A stretch of 8,555 nt of DNA from Nitrospinota bacterium (GTDB lineage: Bacteria; Nitrospirota; Thermodesulfovibrionia; Thermodesulfovibrionales; UBA1546). The stretch is taken from contig JAHILQ010000028.1 of the NCBI GenBank assembly GCA_018896985.1, positions 1 to 8,555 of the forward strand, read 5' to 3'. Numbering within the stretch: the first letter of the stretch is position 1; each line of letters opens with the position of its first letter. This document shows positions 1 to 5,940 of the stretch, in pieces. The position numbers were made by a program, and so were the translations under genes. The notes below the pieces were generated by a model that worked only from the letters and a program-made list of their open reading frames with translations, was not told where the DNA came from and did not search any database.

Positions 1-1
1 C

Positions 2-1126
2 GGCAGAATAAGTATGCATCCTCTATGGGGTATTCCTCTCTTGCTGATTGTGCTTTACGGACTATATCAGTTTGTAGGTGTTTTGGGCGCAGGGACTCTC
101 GTTGATTTTTTTGAGGATACAATATTCGGCAAATACCTTAACCCGATGGCAACAAAGGTTGTTCAGACAATAGCTCCGGCGGGTCTTATTCAGGAATTGC
201 TTGTAGGAGAATATGGACTGATTACTGTTGCCCTTACCTATGCCATAGCCATAATCCTGCCTATTACCGCGACTTTTTTCATTGCCTTTGCAATCCTTGA
301 AGACAGCGGGTATCTGCCGAGGCTTGCAATAATGAGCAACAGGATATTCAATCTGATGGGACTTAATGGAAAGGCTGTGCTGCCGATGGTTTTGGGACTT
401 GGCTGCGGCACGATGGCAGTTATGACGGCAAGGATACTTGAGACAAAAAAAGAGCGGCTGATAATAACATTTCTCCTTGCGCTTGCTGTGCCCTGCTCTG
501 CGCAGCTCGGAGTGATACTTGGAATGCTCGGGGCTTTATCTTTTAAGGCAACACTTGTCTGGGCAGGGACTATTTTATTGACCCTTCTTTTTTCAGGATA
601 CCTTGCATCAAAGGTTATAAAAGGAGAAAAGACAGAATTCTTCCTTGAAATCCCTCCGATAAGAAGGCCCAATATTACAAATATCCTTGTAAAGACAGCG
701 GGTAGAATTGAATGGTATCTGAAAGAAGCGGTGCCGCTTTTTATACTCGGGACGTTAATACTTTTTGTTCTCCACAAGCTTAATCTTCTGCATGTGCTTG
801 AGACAATAGCTTCTCCTGTAGTTGTAAATCTTTTGGGACTTCCTGAAAAGACAACAGAATCTTTTATCCTTGGTTTTCTGAGAAGGGATTATGGCGCTGC
901 GGGTCTTTTTGCAATGGCGGAAAAGGGAATGCTGACGCCTGTTCAGTCTGTTGTAAGCCTTGTTACCATCACTCTCTTTATCCCATGCCTTGCTAATTTC
1001 TTTATGATTGTTAAGGAACGCGGAATGAGGACTGCGATCGGGATTGTTGCGGTTGTTTTCCCATTTGCATTCCTTGGCGGAGGCTTGCTCAACTGGATAT
1101 TAAAGGTATTTAATGTGACGTTCTAA
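2..1126 (+). CDS. feoB: Ferrous iron transport protein B, C-terminal part (5' end outside window)
   Basis: This is the membrane permease part of FeoB, which imports Fe2+ across the inner membrane. The reading frame is open from base 2 and reads G-R-I-S before the first ATG at 14. The sequence there (S-M-H-P-L-W-G-I-P) matches the start of the FeoB membrane domain, so the G domain lies upstream and the ATG at 14 is an internal methionine. Counting from that methionine, many hydrophobic segments follow. ILEDSGYLPRLA lies near 94-105. The first gate motif is GLGCGTMAVM near 128-137 with Cys131, followed by PCSAQ with Cys161. The second gate region FIPCLANFFMIVKERG lies near the C-terminus. The GCGTM form differs from the GCNVP form of E. 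coli FeoB but belongs to a known variant. The stop is three bases before the fur-family start, so the two are probably co-transcribed. The identification is very secure. Confidence 0.95.
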   Translation, partial: GRISMHPLWGIPLLLIVLYGLYQFVGVLGAGTLVDFFEDTIFGKYLNPMATKVVQTIAPAGLIQELLVGEYGLITVALTYAIAIILPITATFFIAFAILEDSGYLPRLAIMSNRIFNLMGLNGKAVLPMVLGLGCGTMAVMTARILETKKERLIITFLLALAVPCSAQLGVILGMLGALSFKATLVWAGTILLTLLFSGYLASKVIKGEKTEFFLEIPPIRRPNITNILVKTAGRIEWYLKEAVPLFILGTLILFVLHKLNLLHVLETIASPVVVNLLGLPEKTTESFILGFLRRDYGAAGLFAMAEKGMLTPVQSVVSLVTITLFIPCLANFFMIVKERGMRTAIGIVAVVFPFAFLGGGLLNWILKVFNVTF

Positions 1127-1129
1127 GCA

Positions 1130-1570
1130 ATGAAGCAGATGGAAGAGAAGATTTTTAGAGAATTTCTTGAGAAAAAAGGGTGTAAACTCACAAAAGAGCG
1201 CGCAGCTATCCTAAGAGAGGTATTTTCCAATCACGGCCATTTTGACCCCGAAGACCTTTTCTTTAAAATCAGAGACAAGGGGATGAAGGCGTCAAGGGCT
1301 TCCATTTACAGAACGCTTCAGCTTCTCCTTGAATGCGGACTTGTTGAGCAGGTGGAAAGGGTTGATAAACATGCTCATTACGAGCATACCTTTGGCCACG
1401 ACCATCACGACCATCTTATATGCCTGAGATGCGGAAAGGTAATACAGCTTTTTTCAGAGAAGCTTGAAAAGCTGCAGGAGAGTCTCTGTAAAAAAGAAAA
1501 TTTCAGATGTGTCAGCCATACCCTTGAGATGAGAGGGTATTGTGAGAAGTGTGAGGGGAAAAGAAAATGA
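1130..1570 (+). CDS. fur: Fur-family metal-responsive transcriptional regulator
   Basis: A 146-residue protein of normal Fur length. The N-terminal winged helix spans about residues 5-80, with the recognition helix around ASRASIYRTLQLLLECG (54-70). The dimerisation and metal domain follows. It has His37 in HFDPEDLF, a histidine-rich run HDHHDH (90-95), a first CxxC pair (Cys98, Cys101), and a second pair (Cys138, Cys141) in GYCEKC. The two CxxC pairs form the structural zinc site in this family. The His/Asp/Glu residues around 81-95 would bind the regulatory metal. The start at 1130 is three bases after the feoB stop. An in-frame ATG at 1139 is an alternative, and neither has a convincing ribosome binding site, so translation is probably coupled to feoB. 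Placement with feoB suggests an iron-sensing Fur, but PerR, Zur or Mur specificity cannot be excluded from sequence alone. Confidence 0.92.
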   Translation: MKQMEEKIFREFLEKKGCKLTKERAAILREVFSNHGHFDPEDLFFKIRDKGMKASRASIYRTLQLLLECGLVEQVERVDKHAHYEHTFGHDHHDHLICLRCGKVIQLFSEKLEKLQESLCKKENFRCVSHTLEMRGYCEKCEGKRK

Positions 1571-1635
1571 TGCCTGCGCCAAAGGGCTCGGCGGTCGTTA
1601 TGCCGCATCCTATGGAGCGATTAGTTACGGAGCCT

Positions 1636-1871
1636 CTATTTTTCTCTATTTTGCAGTGTTGCATTCACGGCCTGAAGCTCATCCAGAGATAAAAGTTCTC
1701 CGGGAGCGGACTTGTGCCTTGTAAAAGCCTTCTGTCCAACTCTGTCATGTGACTCTCGGGAACAGGGACAGCAGATTCTTCGGAAGATATGCTATCCCAC
1801 ATATCTTCGACAAGAAGAATCTTTTCCGGTATGCTTAATTTCTCAATTTGTGGAATATCTATTACACGCAT
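1636..1871 (-). pseudogene. Frameshifted antitoxin, addiction module component family (PF09720-like)
   Basis: The first part reads MRVIDIPQIEKLSIPEKILL and continues with VEDMWDSIS and ELDRRL, the typical pattern of the short unstable antitoxins paired with RelE/ParE toxins. After ELDRRL the ATG frame runs into unrelated residues and stops at 1665. Dropping to the neighbouring frame just after ELDRRL gives RHKSAPGELLSLDELQAV and ends in NREK at a TAG at 1636-1638, which is the expected family C-terminus. The restored product would be about 78 residues, the usual length. The span is 236 bases, one short of a whole number of codons, so a single base has been lost near 1724-1730 (or is a sequencing error). 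A strong Shine-Dalgarno (AAAGGAGG) lies six bases before the ATG. No toxin gene follows: the next DNA downstream on this strand is the antisense of fur. The locus is probably an orphan relic. Confidence 0.8.
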
Positions 1872-1932
1872 AGCCTTCCTCCTTTCCTTAAACTAATTTA
1901 ATGATAACATTTTTGGCTGTGTCTATCCATGG
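1872..1932 (-). promoter_or_regulatory. Leader of the antitoxin relic with strong ribosome binding site
   Basis: Read on the minus strand, AAAGGAGG lies six bases before the antitoxin ATG, a near-ideal Shine-Dalgarno site. Further upstream are a TAGACA box and a TTAAAT box separated by 18 bases, which could be a weak sigma-70 promoter. The ribosome binding site is clear. The promoter boxes are only suggestive. Confidence 0.4.
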
Positions 1933-2021
1933 CCCTAACTATTTAAATGAGGCGCAGGTGCAACCAGCCTTGGCAAAAAACCACAGAGGCTACTCCCTGT
2001 CGCCTCGACGATTTGTTAGGC
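1933..2021 (+). other. attC-like integron recombination site (solitary)
   Basis: The 89-base stretch has the layered fold of an attC site. The outer arms are CCTAAC (1934-1939) and GTTAGG (2015-2020), and the right one extends to GTTAGGC, which matches the R' core GTTRRRY. Unpaired spacers of nine and eight bases follow inwards. The inner arms are GAGGCG-CAGG (1949-1958) and CCTG-T-CGCCTC (1996-2006), ten pairs with one extrahelical base at 2000. A terminal structure follows, in which AGCCT (1966-1970) pairs with AGGCT (1987-1991). The R'' side reads CCCTAAC, one mismatch from RYYYAAC. Length is within the known attC range. No integron integrase is in the window, so this would be a lone site. 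Spacers are somewhat longer than usual. I rate it likely but unproven. Confidence 0.5.
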
Positions 2022-2059
2022 GTCCTTATCTTTCATTTTTAATAGTCGCTGCCCCCATT

Positions 2060-2162
2060 TTTTATAACCCAATTTAGAAATGTCCTATTCTTACCAAAAT
2101 AGAAATGTCCGGTTTTTAAGCTGCTGCCTCCGTCACGTTTTTCTGTCGCTCATACCGTTTCA
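2060..2162 (-). mobile_element. Possible insertion sequence end remnant with direct repeats
   Basis: Two exact copies of TAGAAATGTCC lie at 2075-2085 and 2100-2110, 25 bases apart. Paired subterminal repeats at this spacing are typical of transposase binding sites at IS ends. On the minus strand a short open stretch (MKRYERQKNVTEAAA, then a stop) lies just outside the repeats and could be the tail of a transposase. No transposase body is present, because the kinase gene begins immediately beyond. This is a tentative call from pattern only. Confidence 0.3.
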
Positions 2163-2759
2163 TAAATCCAATTCACCGTAAATTTTCTTTGCAAATATTT
2201 TCAAGTCCGCAATTGTCATTTCACTTGTGTCAATTTTTATATTGTCAGGATTTTGAAAAGTATCCCATTCAGAATAAAGTTTAATTTGTTCAGTCATTGA
2301 GTCAACCAACCAACTCGGTCTTATGTGATTATTGTCATTTTTTATTCTTTGTATTAAGATGTCTGGTCTTGCAGTTAATAAAATTAACTTGTTTAGTTTA
2401 CCAATATGGTTTTCAGCATTTTTAGAAATGGATATTAGCTTTAACAACTCATCATTATTTAAAAAGCCCAAATTATTATGTAACTTAAAAAACACTTCTC
2501 TGTCCTCCTCAATTGTTCGGTCAAATAGTATGGTTTTTGAATTATTTAATTTGTCTACGCCTTGGATCTTACCTTTGATAATTGCTTCTTGTAGAGAAAA
2601 AGAATATGTTGACGGGTTGCTTTCAAAAGCATCAAGAATATCTTTTGGAATAGGTTCATCAATTAGCTGAATATTTAAAAAACCAGAAAATATTTTTGTA
2701 AAGGTTGATTTCCCAGACCCACAAGGGCCACCGATACCTATTATGAATTTATTCTTCAT
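2160..2759 (-). CDS. Deoxynucleoside kinase-like P-loop protein
   Basis: A 199-residue protein that probably phosphorylates a nucleoside or nucleotide in the cytoplasm. Walker A is GPCGSGKST at 11-19. The family's substrate-site features follow: Glu35 in LIDEP, corresponding to the catalytic acid after strand 2; Gln57 in YSFSLQ, corresponding to the base-contacting glutamine; and Asp80-Arg81 in FDRTIEED, corresponding to the DRS/ERS motif. A basic lid region around 138-148 includes QRIK and RPSW, and YSEW occurs near 162-165. This order and the length fit the deoxyadenosine/deoxycytidine kinase family (PF01712-like). The ATG at 2759 is preferred over an upstream TTG at 2765, because it lies two bases after the radical SAM stop and begins directly at the first strand. 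It is AT-rich like its upstream partner and translationally coupled to it. The exact substrate cannot be read from the sequence. Confidence 0.8.
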   Translation of the reverse strand: MKNKFIIGIGGPCGSGKSTFTKIFSGFLNIQLIDEPIPKDILDAFESNPSTYSFSLQEAIIKGKIQGVDKLNNSKTILFDRTIEEDREVFFKLHNNLGFLNNDELLKLISISKNAENHIGKLNKLILLTARPDILIQRIKNDNNHIRPSWLVDSMTEQIKLYSEWDTFQNPDNIKIDTSEMTIADLKIFAKKIYGELDL

Positions 2760-2761
2760 TG

Positions 2762-3592
2762 TCAATTGATGTTTTTACGATGTGATAATGTTTGATTGAT
2801 TAATGCTAAATTTAGATTTTCAATTCCAGCATTTTCAGTAATAAATCCGAATGATTTATCTTCTGTATTTTCCGAACAAAGAAATATTTCACCATTTGAT
2901 TCTAATACAATGTAATAATCGTTCTCATCCCAGTAGTTGTTTAACTGTATTTCTAAATTAGGATATAAATATTTTAGTTCAACTAATTTTTTATTTAATA
3001 AAACATATTCCTCTTTTTGCGGTCTTTCAAGATTATTGTCGTGTGCACTTTCTCTGTCCATTAAGTTAAGAAGAACTATCTTCTTTATGCCAATGCTTTC
3101 TAACTTACATATTAAGTCAGGTATTTCTTTAATATTGTTCTGCATAACGTTTATGTTAGCCTCTATTGTAAAGCCTAATGAAAATGATCTTTTCATTGTA
3201 TCCAATGTCTTTTCAAAATACTGACCACCCCTAATGAGATTATGCTTTTTTTCTAAACCATCAAAGCTGAATCTTAACTTATCTAATTCTTTGTTTAGTG
3301 CTGAATAAAACTTCTCACGCAATGCTAATCCGTGTGTTGTAATTATACTTTTAATGTTATTGTCGTGACATATTTTAAGTAGCTGTGGCAATGTTGCACA
3401 CAAAGTCGGCTCACCGCCTGTCCAAGTTATTCTACTCACATTACATTTAATTATTTTTTTGACAGATAATAATTGGTCGTCCTCTGATAAATCCTTTATC
3501 AACTTAGTTCCGTGTCCAGCTAAACAGTGCATACAATGCAAAGTACAGTAACGTGTAACTCGCCAGCAAATTTTACGTTCTATTATATCCAT
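2762..3592 (-). CDS. Radical SAM enzyme of unassigned function, paired with a nucleoside kinase
   Basis: With the ATG at 3592 the product has 276 residues. The radical SAM signature CxxxCxxC is CTLHCMHC (Cys16, Cys20, Cys23) and would hold the 4Fe-4S cluster. TGGEP (58-62) is the methionine-binding motif, and SFDG (109-112) is typical of the barrel. The C-terminus has ESNGEIFLC (231-239) then FGFI, resembling a shortened SPASM-type tail with a single cysteine, so a full auxiliary cluster is unlikely. The frame stays open to a GTG at 3721, but the extra residues look non-native and overlap the upstream ORF, so the ATG at 3592 is preferred. No strong Shine-Dalgarno precedes it. The kinase follows with a two-base gap. 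Peptide or nucleotide modification are both possible. A viperin-like role is suggested only by the kinase neighbour, since the cysteine motif is not the CNxxCxxCF of classical viperins. Confidence 0.8.
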   Translation of the reverse strand: MDIIERKICWRVTRYCTLHCMHCLAGHGTKLIKDLSEDDQLLSVKKIIKCNVSRITWTGGEPTLCATLPQLLKICHDNNIKSIITTHGLALREKFYSALNKELDKLRFSFDGLEKKHNLIRGGQYFEKTLDTMKRSFSLGFTIEANINVMQNNIKEIPDLICKLESIGIKKIVLLNLMDRESAHDNNLERPQKEEYVLLNKKLVELKYLYPNLEIQLNNYWDENDYYIVLESNGEIFLCSENTEDKSFGFITENAGIENLNLALINQTLSHRKNIN

Positions 3593-3794
3593 ATTTTGTT
3601 TTTTGTATGATGTGTTTTTTGTTTTGACTAGACCTAAAGTGAAAATATAGTTTTTCAAACCTTGTTTCTTTAAAACCAAGAAAGATTTCTTTTCGGAGTT
3701 GCCACAATTTTCTACTGTCACTATTATGTGAGCTTAATTTGTCGAGTAAGCTGTCTAATTTGTCTATATTACTTATTAATTCCGATTGTGTCAT
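3573..3794 (-). CDS. Small hypothetical protein, 73 residues, leading the radical SAM/kinase block
   Basis: An ATG-started ORF reading MTQSELISNIDKLDSLLDKL at its N-terminus. The first half is predicted helical with a leucine/isoleucine heptad-like spacing. The second half is basic and aromatic. I do not recognise a family. It would overlap the radical SAM gene by about 20 bases if that gene starts at 3592, which is compatible with translational coupling. It shares strand and AT-rich composition with the two genes downstream. No clear Shine-Dalgarno precedes the ATG. It may be a genuine first gene of the block, or a chance ORF in the leader. Confidence 0.4.
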   Translation of the reverse strand: MTQSELISNIDKLDSLLDKLSSHNSDSRKLWQLRKEIFLGFKETRFEKLYFHFRSSQNKKHIIQKTKYGYNRT

Positions 3795-3847
3795 AAAGAA
3801 TAAAATTTATGATAGCGATGTTGTCACAGGGTTGCAGCCAACGTTTT

Positions 3848-3902
3848 GAGTGCTTGAGAAGTCCCGATATTTCGGGATTTAAATGTTTAATCTCAAGCAC
3901 TC
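3848..3902. repeat. Long two-part hairpin upstream of the radical SAM/kinase block
   Basis: GAGTGCTTGAGA (3848-3859) and TCTCAAGCACTC (3891-3902) are perfect inverted copies, 12 pairs. Inside them TCCCGA (3862-3867) and TCGGGA (3872-3877) form a second stem. AAC (3840-3842) and GTT (3904-3906) flank the outside. There is no T-run after either arm, so it is not a standard terminator. It marks the edge of the AT-rich block. The layered shape recalls a recombination-site hairpin, but the flanks do not meet the attC core consensus. Confidence 0.6.
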
Positions 3903-3923
3903 TGTTACCTACCGTTTCGGGCA

Positions 3924-3940
3924 GTTTCCTTTTAGGAAAC
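3924..3940. repeat. Short hairpin GTTTCCT/AGGAAAC
   Basis: A seven-pair stem with a three-base loop, not followed by a T-run on either strand. It lies between the long hairpin and the nuclease gene. Function unknown. Confidence 0.5.
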
Positions 3941-3995
3941 GTGGAAAATGTCCCTCGCTGTTTCTAACTCTAATCTAAATAATTGGAGCGTCGCA

Positions 3996-4022
3996 ATGCC
4001 TGTTAAACGTCAGTGCAGGCAT
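3996..4022. repeat. Inverted repeat ATGCCTG/CAGGCAT downstream of the nuclease gene
   Basis: ATGCCTG (3996-4002) and CAGGCAT (4016-4022) are perfect seven-base inverted copies with a 13-base loop. They lie about 40 bases after the end of the minus-strand nuclease gene and could act as a transcript-end structure, but there is no U-tract. Apart from this and the two hairpins before it, I see nothing in 3795-4060. Confidence 0.4.
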
Positions 4023-4060
4023 ATTAATAAAAATACCACCCTTCTTTTTCATTTCTGACT

Positions 4061-5323
4061 CTACCATTGATAGTTTTGTTGTGCTTTAATTGGGCCGCAC
4101 TCCCAACGAGTTAGAACGCGATTGATGTCGTCAATTCTATTTCTACTGACTTTGTCTATCTTTCCATTACAGACAAAGTGCGCCTGATGTATCTCACCTG
4201 TAGATAGGGCAAGAGCTACTCCAAGAAGTTCGGCTGCAACAAGATTCTTTTTGGTGCCCTTTGTATACTTGAAATCCACAAATATCTCTTGGCCTCCCCT
4301 ATATAATAAGACATCTGCTTCGACAGTTCTTCGTTCAATCATGTTTGGATTTGTTTGAAAGATAGACCATCGCTTAGGTGAAATTTGTATTAGTGATGCA
4401 AGAAGTTGCGCTGTTTTGGTATTGTCTGGATTATAACGTGCCTGTAGCTTTGGCCCAAAAGAAATAGAATCCCCAGACTGTATCTTTAAATCCCCTGCGG
4501 ATCGATGCATTAATTGTCTGGTCGCCAGTAATTCATAAGCTGTTCCTGTTGCTGATTCTGCTATGGGATTAACAAGATTGTGAATCCATGCTTTTGCACC
4601 CGGCCCCCTAGTAGAGATTGGTAGAAAAAGCCCTGCAATATTGGGATGGCTCTGTATTATTTCACTAAGAGCATCTGGAATGCATAAAGCCATTTGTTCA
4701 TCTATATGTGGATTACTGAGACCGAGTAAGAGAGCCTTAAGTGCATCCAGAGATTTTGTACCAATAGAGGATAAAGCCTGCAAAGATTTTCCTGTTAACT
4801 TGCCTAAACGATTATCAAGAAGAGTAGCATGAGGGGAATGGATTTCTTTACCAACGTCCATGAGCTTTTTGACAGTTTCATGCTCAAGAGTAAGCGAGAC
4901 AACCTCAGCATTGAGAGCTTTGCATTTAGCCTGTTTTTGTTTCCCAAGTTTTCCAATCTCACGTATTGCTTGGGCCTTTTCGTTGAGAGCCTCGGTTTGA
5001 TCTTGATGCAAATGCCCTTGAATAGACAATGATTTAGCAACAGCACCATTGCCATTGGCATAAGCCTCGCTTGCCATAGAATAATAATCTCTCATTTTAG
5101 CTGCTTCTCTATCGGCTTCATCGACAATCGCTTGTAGTTCTGGCTCGCGACGTTTCACTTCGTCAAAACATTTTTTAAACTCTATTGCTAATTTATCTGC
5201 ATCGCGTTTCATAACTTCGATTCTCTGAGCTAATTTCGTCACCTGCCCCGATAATGGATTTGGTCTTTTGAATGATGAACGTAGATTTTTAAGACGCTGT
5301 AGAAAATTTCTAAAAATTTGCAT
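4061..5323 (-). CDS. Coiled-coil protein with DUF1771-like region and PD-(D/E)XK nuclease domain
   Basis: With the ATG at 5323 the protein has 420 residues. A GGGGGA stretch about ten bases before that ATG is a plausible ribosome binding site. An upstream TTG at 5341 is less likely. Residues 25-165 are strongly helical and charged. Within them, about 70-125 (REAAKMRDYYSMASEAYANG and the following residues) resemble DUF1771, a helical region usually found before Smr domains. No Smr domain follows. Instead the C-terminal part carries a PD-(D/E)XK signature: Glu264 in a helix (TAYELLATRQL), then Glu335-x-Asp337 in VEADVLLY, then VDFKYTK with Asp350 and Lys352. This order fits a restriction-endonuclease-like metal-dependent DNase. 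No neighbour reveals its role. It may be a defence or DNA repair nuclease. The nuclease call rests on motif spacing, and the DUF1771 match is from memory of the family pattern. Confidence 0.65.
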   Translation of the reverse strand: MQIFRNFLQRLKNLRSSFKRPNPLSGQVTKLAQRIEVMKRDADKLAIEFKKCFDEVKRREPELQAIVDEADREAAKMRDYYSMASEAYANGNGAVAKSLSIQGHLHQDQTEALNEKAQAIREIGKLGKQKQAKCKALNAEVVSLTLEHETVKKLMDVGKEIHSPHATLLDNRLGKLTGKSLQALSSIGTKSLDALKALLLGLSNPHIDEQMALCIPDALSEIIQSHPNIAGLFLPISTRGPGAKAWIHNLVNPIAESATGTAYELLATRQLMHRSAGDLKIQSGDSISFGPKLQARYNPDNTKTAQLLASLIQISPKRWSIFQTNPNMIERRTVEADVLLYRGGQEIFVDFKYTKGTKKNLVAAELLGVALALSTGEIHQAHFVCNGKIDKVSRNRIDDINRVLTRWECGPIKAQQNYQW

Positions 5324-5522
5324 TATAAGAATATCCCCCAAAATAAAGTTTTATTTGTTATTTTCCCTCTCGTTTGCCCGCAATGAGCACATAACGGGCT
5401 CGGGGCTGTCGCACCTGTTTCGTCTATCCCTCTGAATTGGCGGTATAAACGAAATATCAGACCTCCTTTTGCATTTGCCAATATCATAAGCAAGAGGATG
5501 TTAAATTTCAAGGTCAGAAAAT

Positions 5523-5557
5523 AAAAAAGCCCGAAGGTTAATCCGGGCTTTTTTTTT
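5523..5557 (-). terminator. Rho-independent terminator of the 5S rRNA unit
   Basis: AAAAAAGCCCG (5523-5533) and CGGGCTTTTTT (5544-5554) form an 11-pair stem with a 10-base loop, flanked by T-runs on both strands, so it can act bidirectionally. It starts four bases after the 3' end of the 5S gene. The stretch 5324-5522 between it and the nuclease gene holds no gene that I can support. Confidence 0.9.
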
Positions 5558-5560
5558 AAT

Positions 5561-5675
5561 CTGGCAGCGACCTACTTTCCCATGACCTCGCGGTCAAAGT
5601 ATCATCGGCCCTGGAGGACTTAACTGTCGTGTTCGAGATGGGAACGGGTGTGGCCCCTCCGGTAACGCTACCAGA
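5561..5675 (-). rRNA. rrf: 5S ribosomal RNA
   Basis: The minus strand reads TCTGGTAGCGTTACCGGAGG at its start, has the conserved CTCGAACACGACAGTTAAG core and ends with GTAGGTCGCTGCCAG. The ends pair to form the terminal helix. Length is about 115 bases, normal for a bacterial 5S. It lies directly before a terminator and about 56 bases after tRNA-Ala. The usual 23S gene before it is missing. Ends are accurate to a few bases. Confidence 0.95.
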
Positions 5676-5731
5676 AAGTTTATTTCTGAGAAGCGGTAAT
5701 ACTTTAACACTTAAAAATAGAAAAAATCAAG

Positions 5732-5804
5732 TGGAGGTGAACGGGATCGAACCGATGACCTCCTGGTTGCAAACCAGGCGCTCTCCCAGCTGAGCTACAC
5801 CCCC
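5732..5804 (-). tRNA. tRNA-Ala (UGC)
   Basis: A 73-base cloverleaf. The acceptor arms are GGGGGTG and CACCTCC with discriminator A, and they include the G3:U70 pair that identifies alanine tRNAs. The D arm contains TAGCTCAGCTGGGAGAGC, the anticodon loop TTTGCAA gives UGC, and the T arm contains GGTTCGATCC. CCA is not encoded. It follows tRNA-Ile by five bases, the order normally found in 16S-23S spacers. Confidence 0.97.
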
Positions 5805-5809
5805 TATGG

Positions 5810-5883
5810 TGGGCCTAGGTGGAATCGAACCATCGACCTCGCGCTTATCAGGCGCGCGCTCTAACCATCTGAGCTATAGGCCC
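5810..5883 (-). tRNA. tRNA-Ile (GAU)
   Basis: A 74-base cloverleaf with perfect acceptor arms GGGCCTA and TAGGCCC and discriminator A. The anticodon loop CTGATAA gives GAU, and the T loop contains GGTTCGATTCC. CCA is not encoded. It is the first gene of the short tRNA-5S transcription unit and is divergent from argS. Confidence 0.97.
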
Positions 5884-5940
5884 AAATAAAACCACCATAT
5901 TGGCCAGAAATAATTTTAAAAGAGCAAAACCAGAGTGATT

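Noticed and set aside
1567..1692. Plus-strand 41-codon ORF whose ATG overlaps the fur-family stop and whose end faintly recalls PadR regulators
   Set aside because: It is short, lies antisense to the clearly recognisable antitoxin relic, and the similarity is a few residues only.
2763..2765. TTG as kinase start
   Set aside because: The ATG six bases later directly precedes the first beta strand and gives ordinary spacing to the upstream stop.
3593..3721. N-terminal extension of the radical SAM protein from a GTG
   Set aside because: The extra 43 residues look unlike the family, and the ATG at 3592 places the cysteine motif at a usual distance from the N-terminus.
3943..3953. GGAAAATGTCC as the other end of the putative IS
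   Set aside because: It is a single imperfect match to the 11-base repeat, too weak to define a second terminus.
4002..4008. GTTAAAC as a second attC core
   Set aside because: It fits GTTRRRY, but no matching R'' or L arms are found at any allowed distance.
5380..5506. Possible attC from ATAAC (near 5392) to GTTAAAT (5500-5506)
   Set aside because: The inner arms do not pair, so only the short core motifs agree.
5323..5511. Minus-strand 62-codon ORF upstream of the nuclease gene
   Set aside because: It starts with TTG, has no ribosome binding site, low-complexity composition and no family resemblance.
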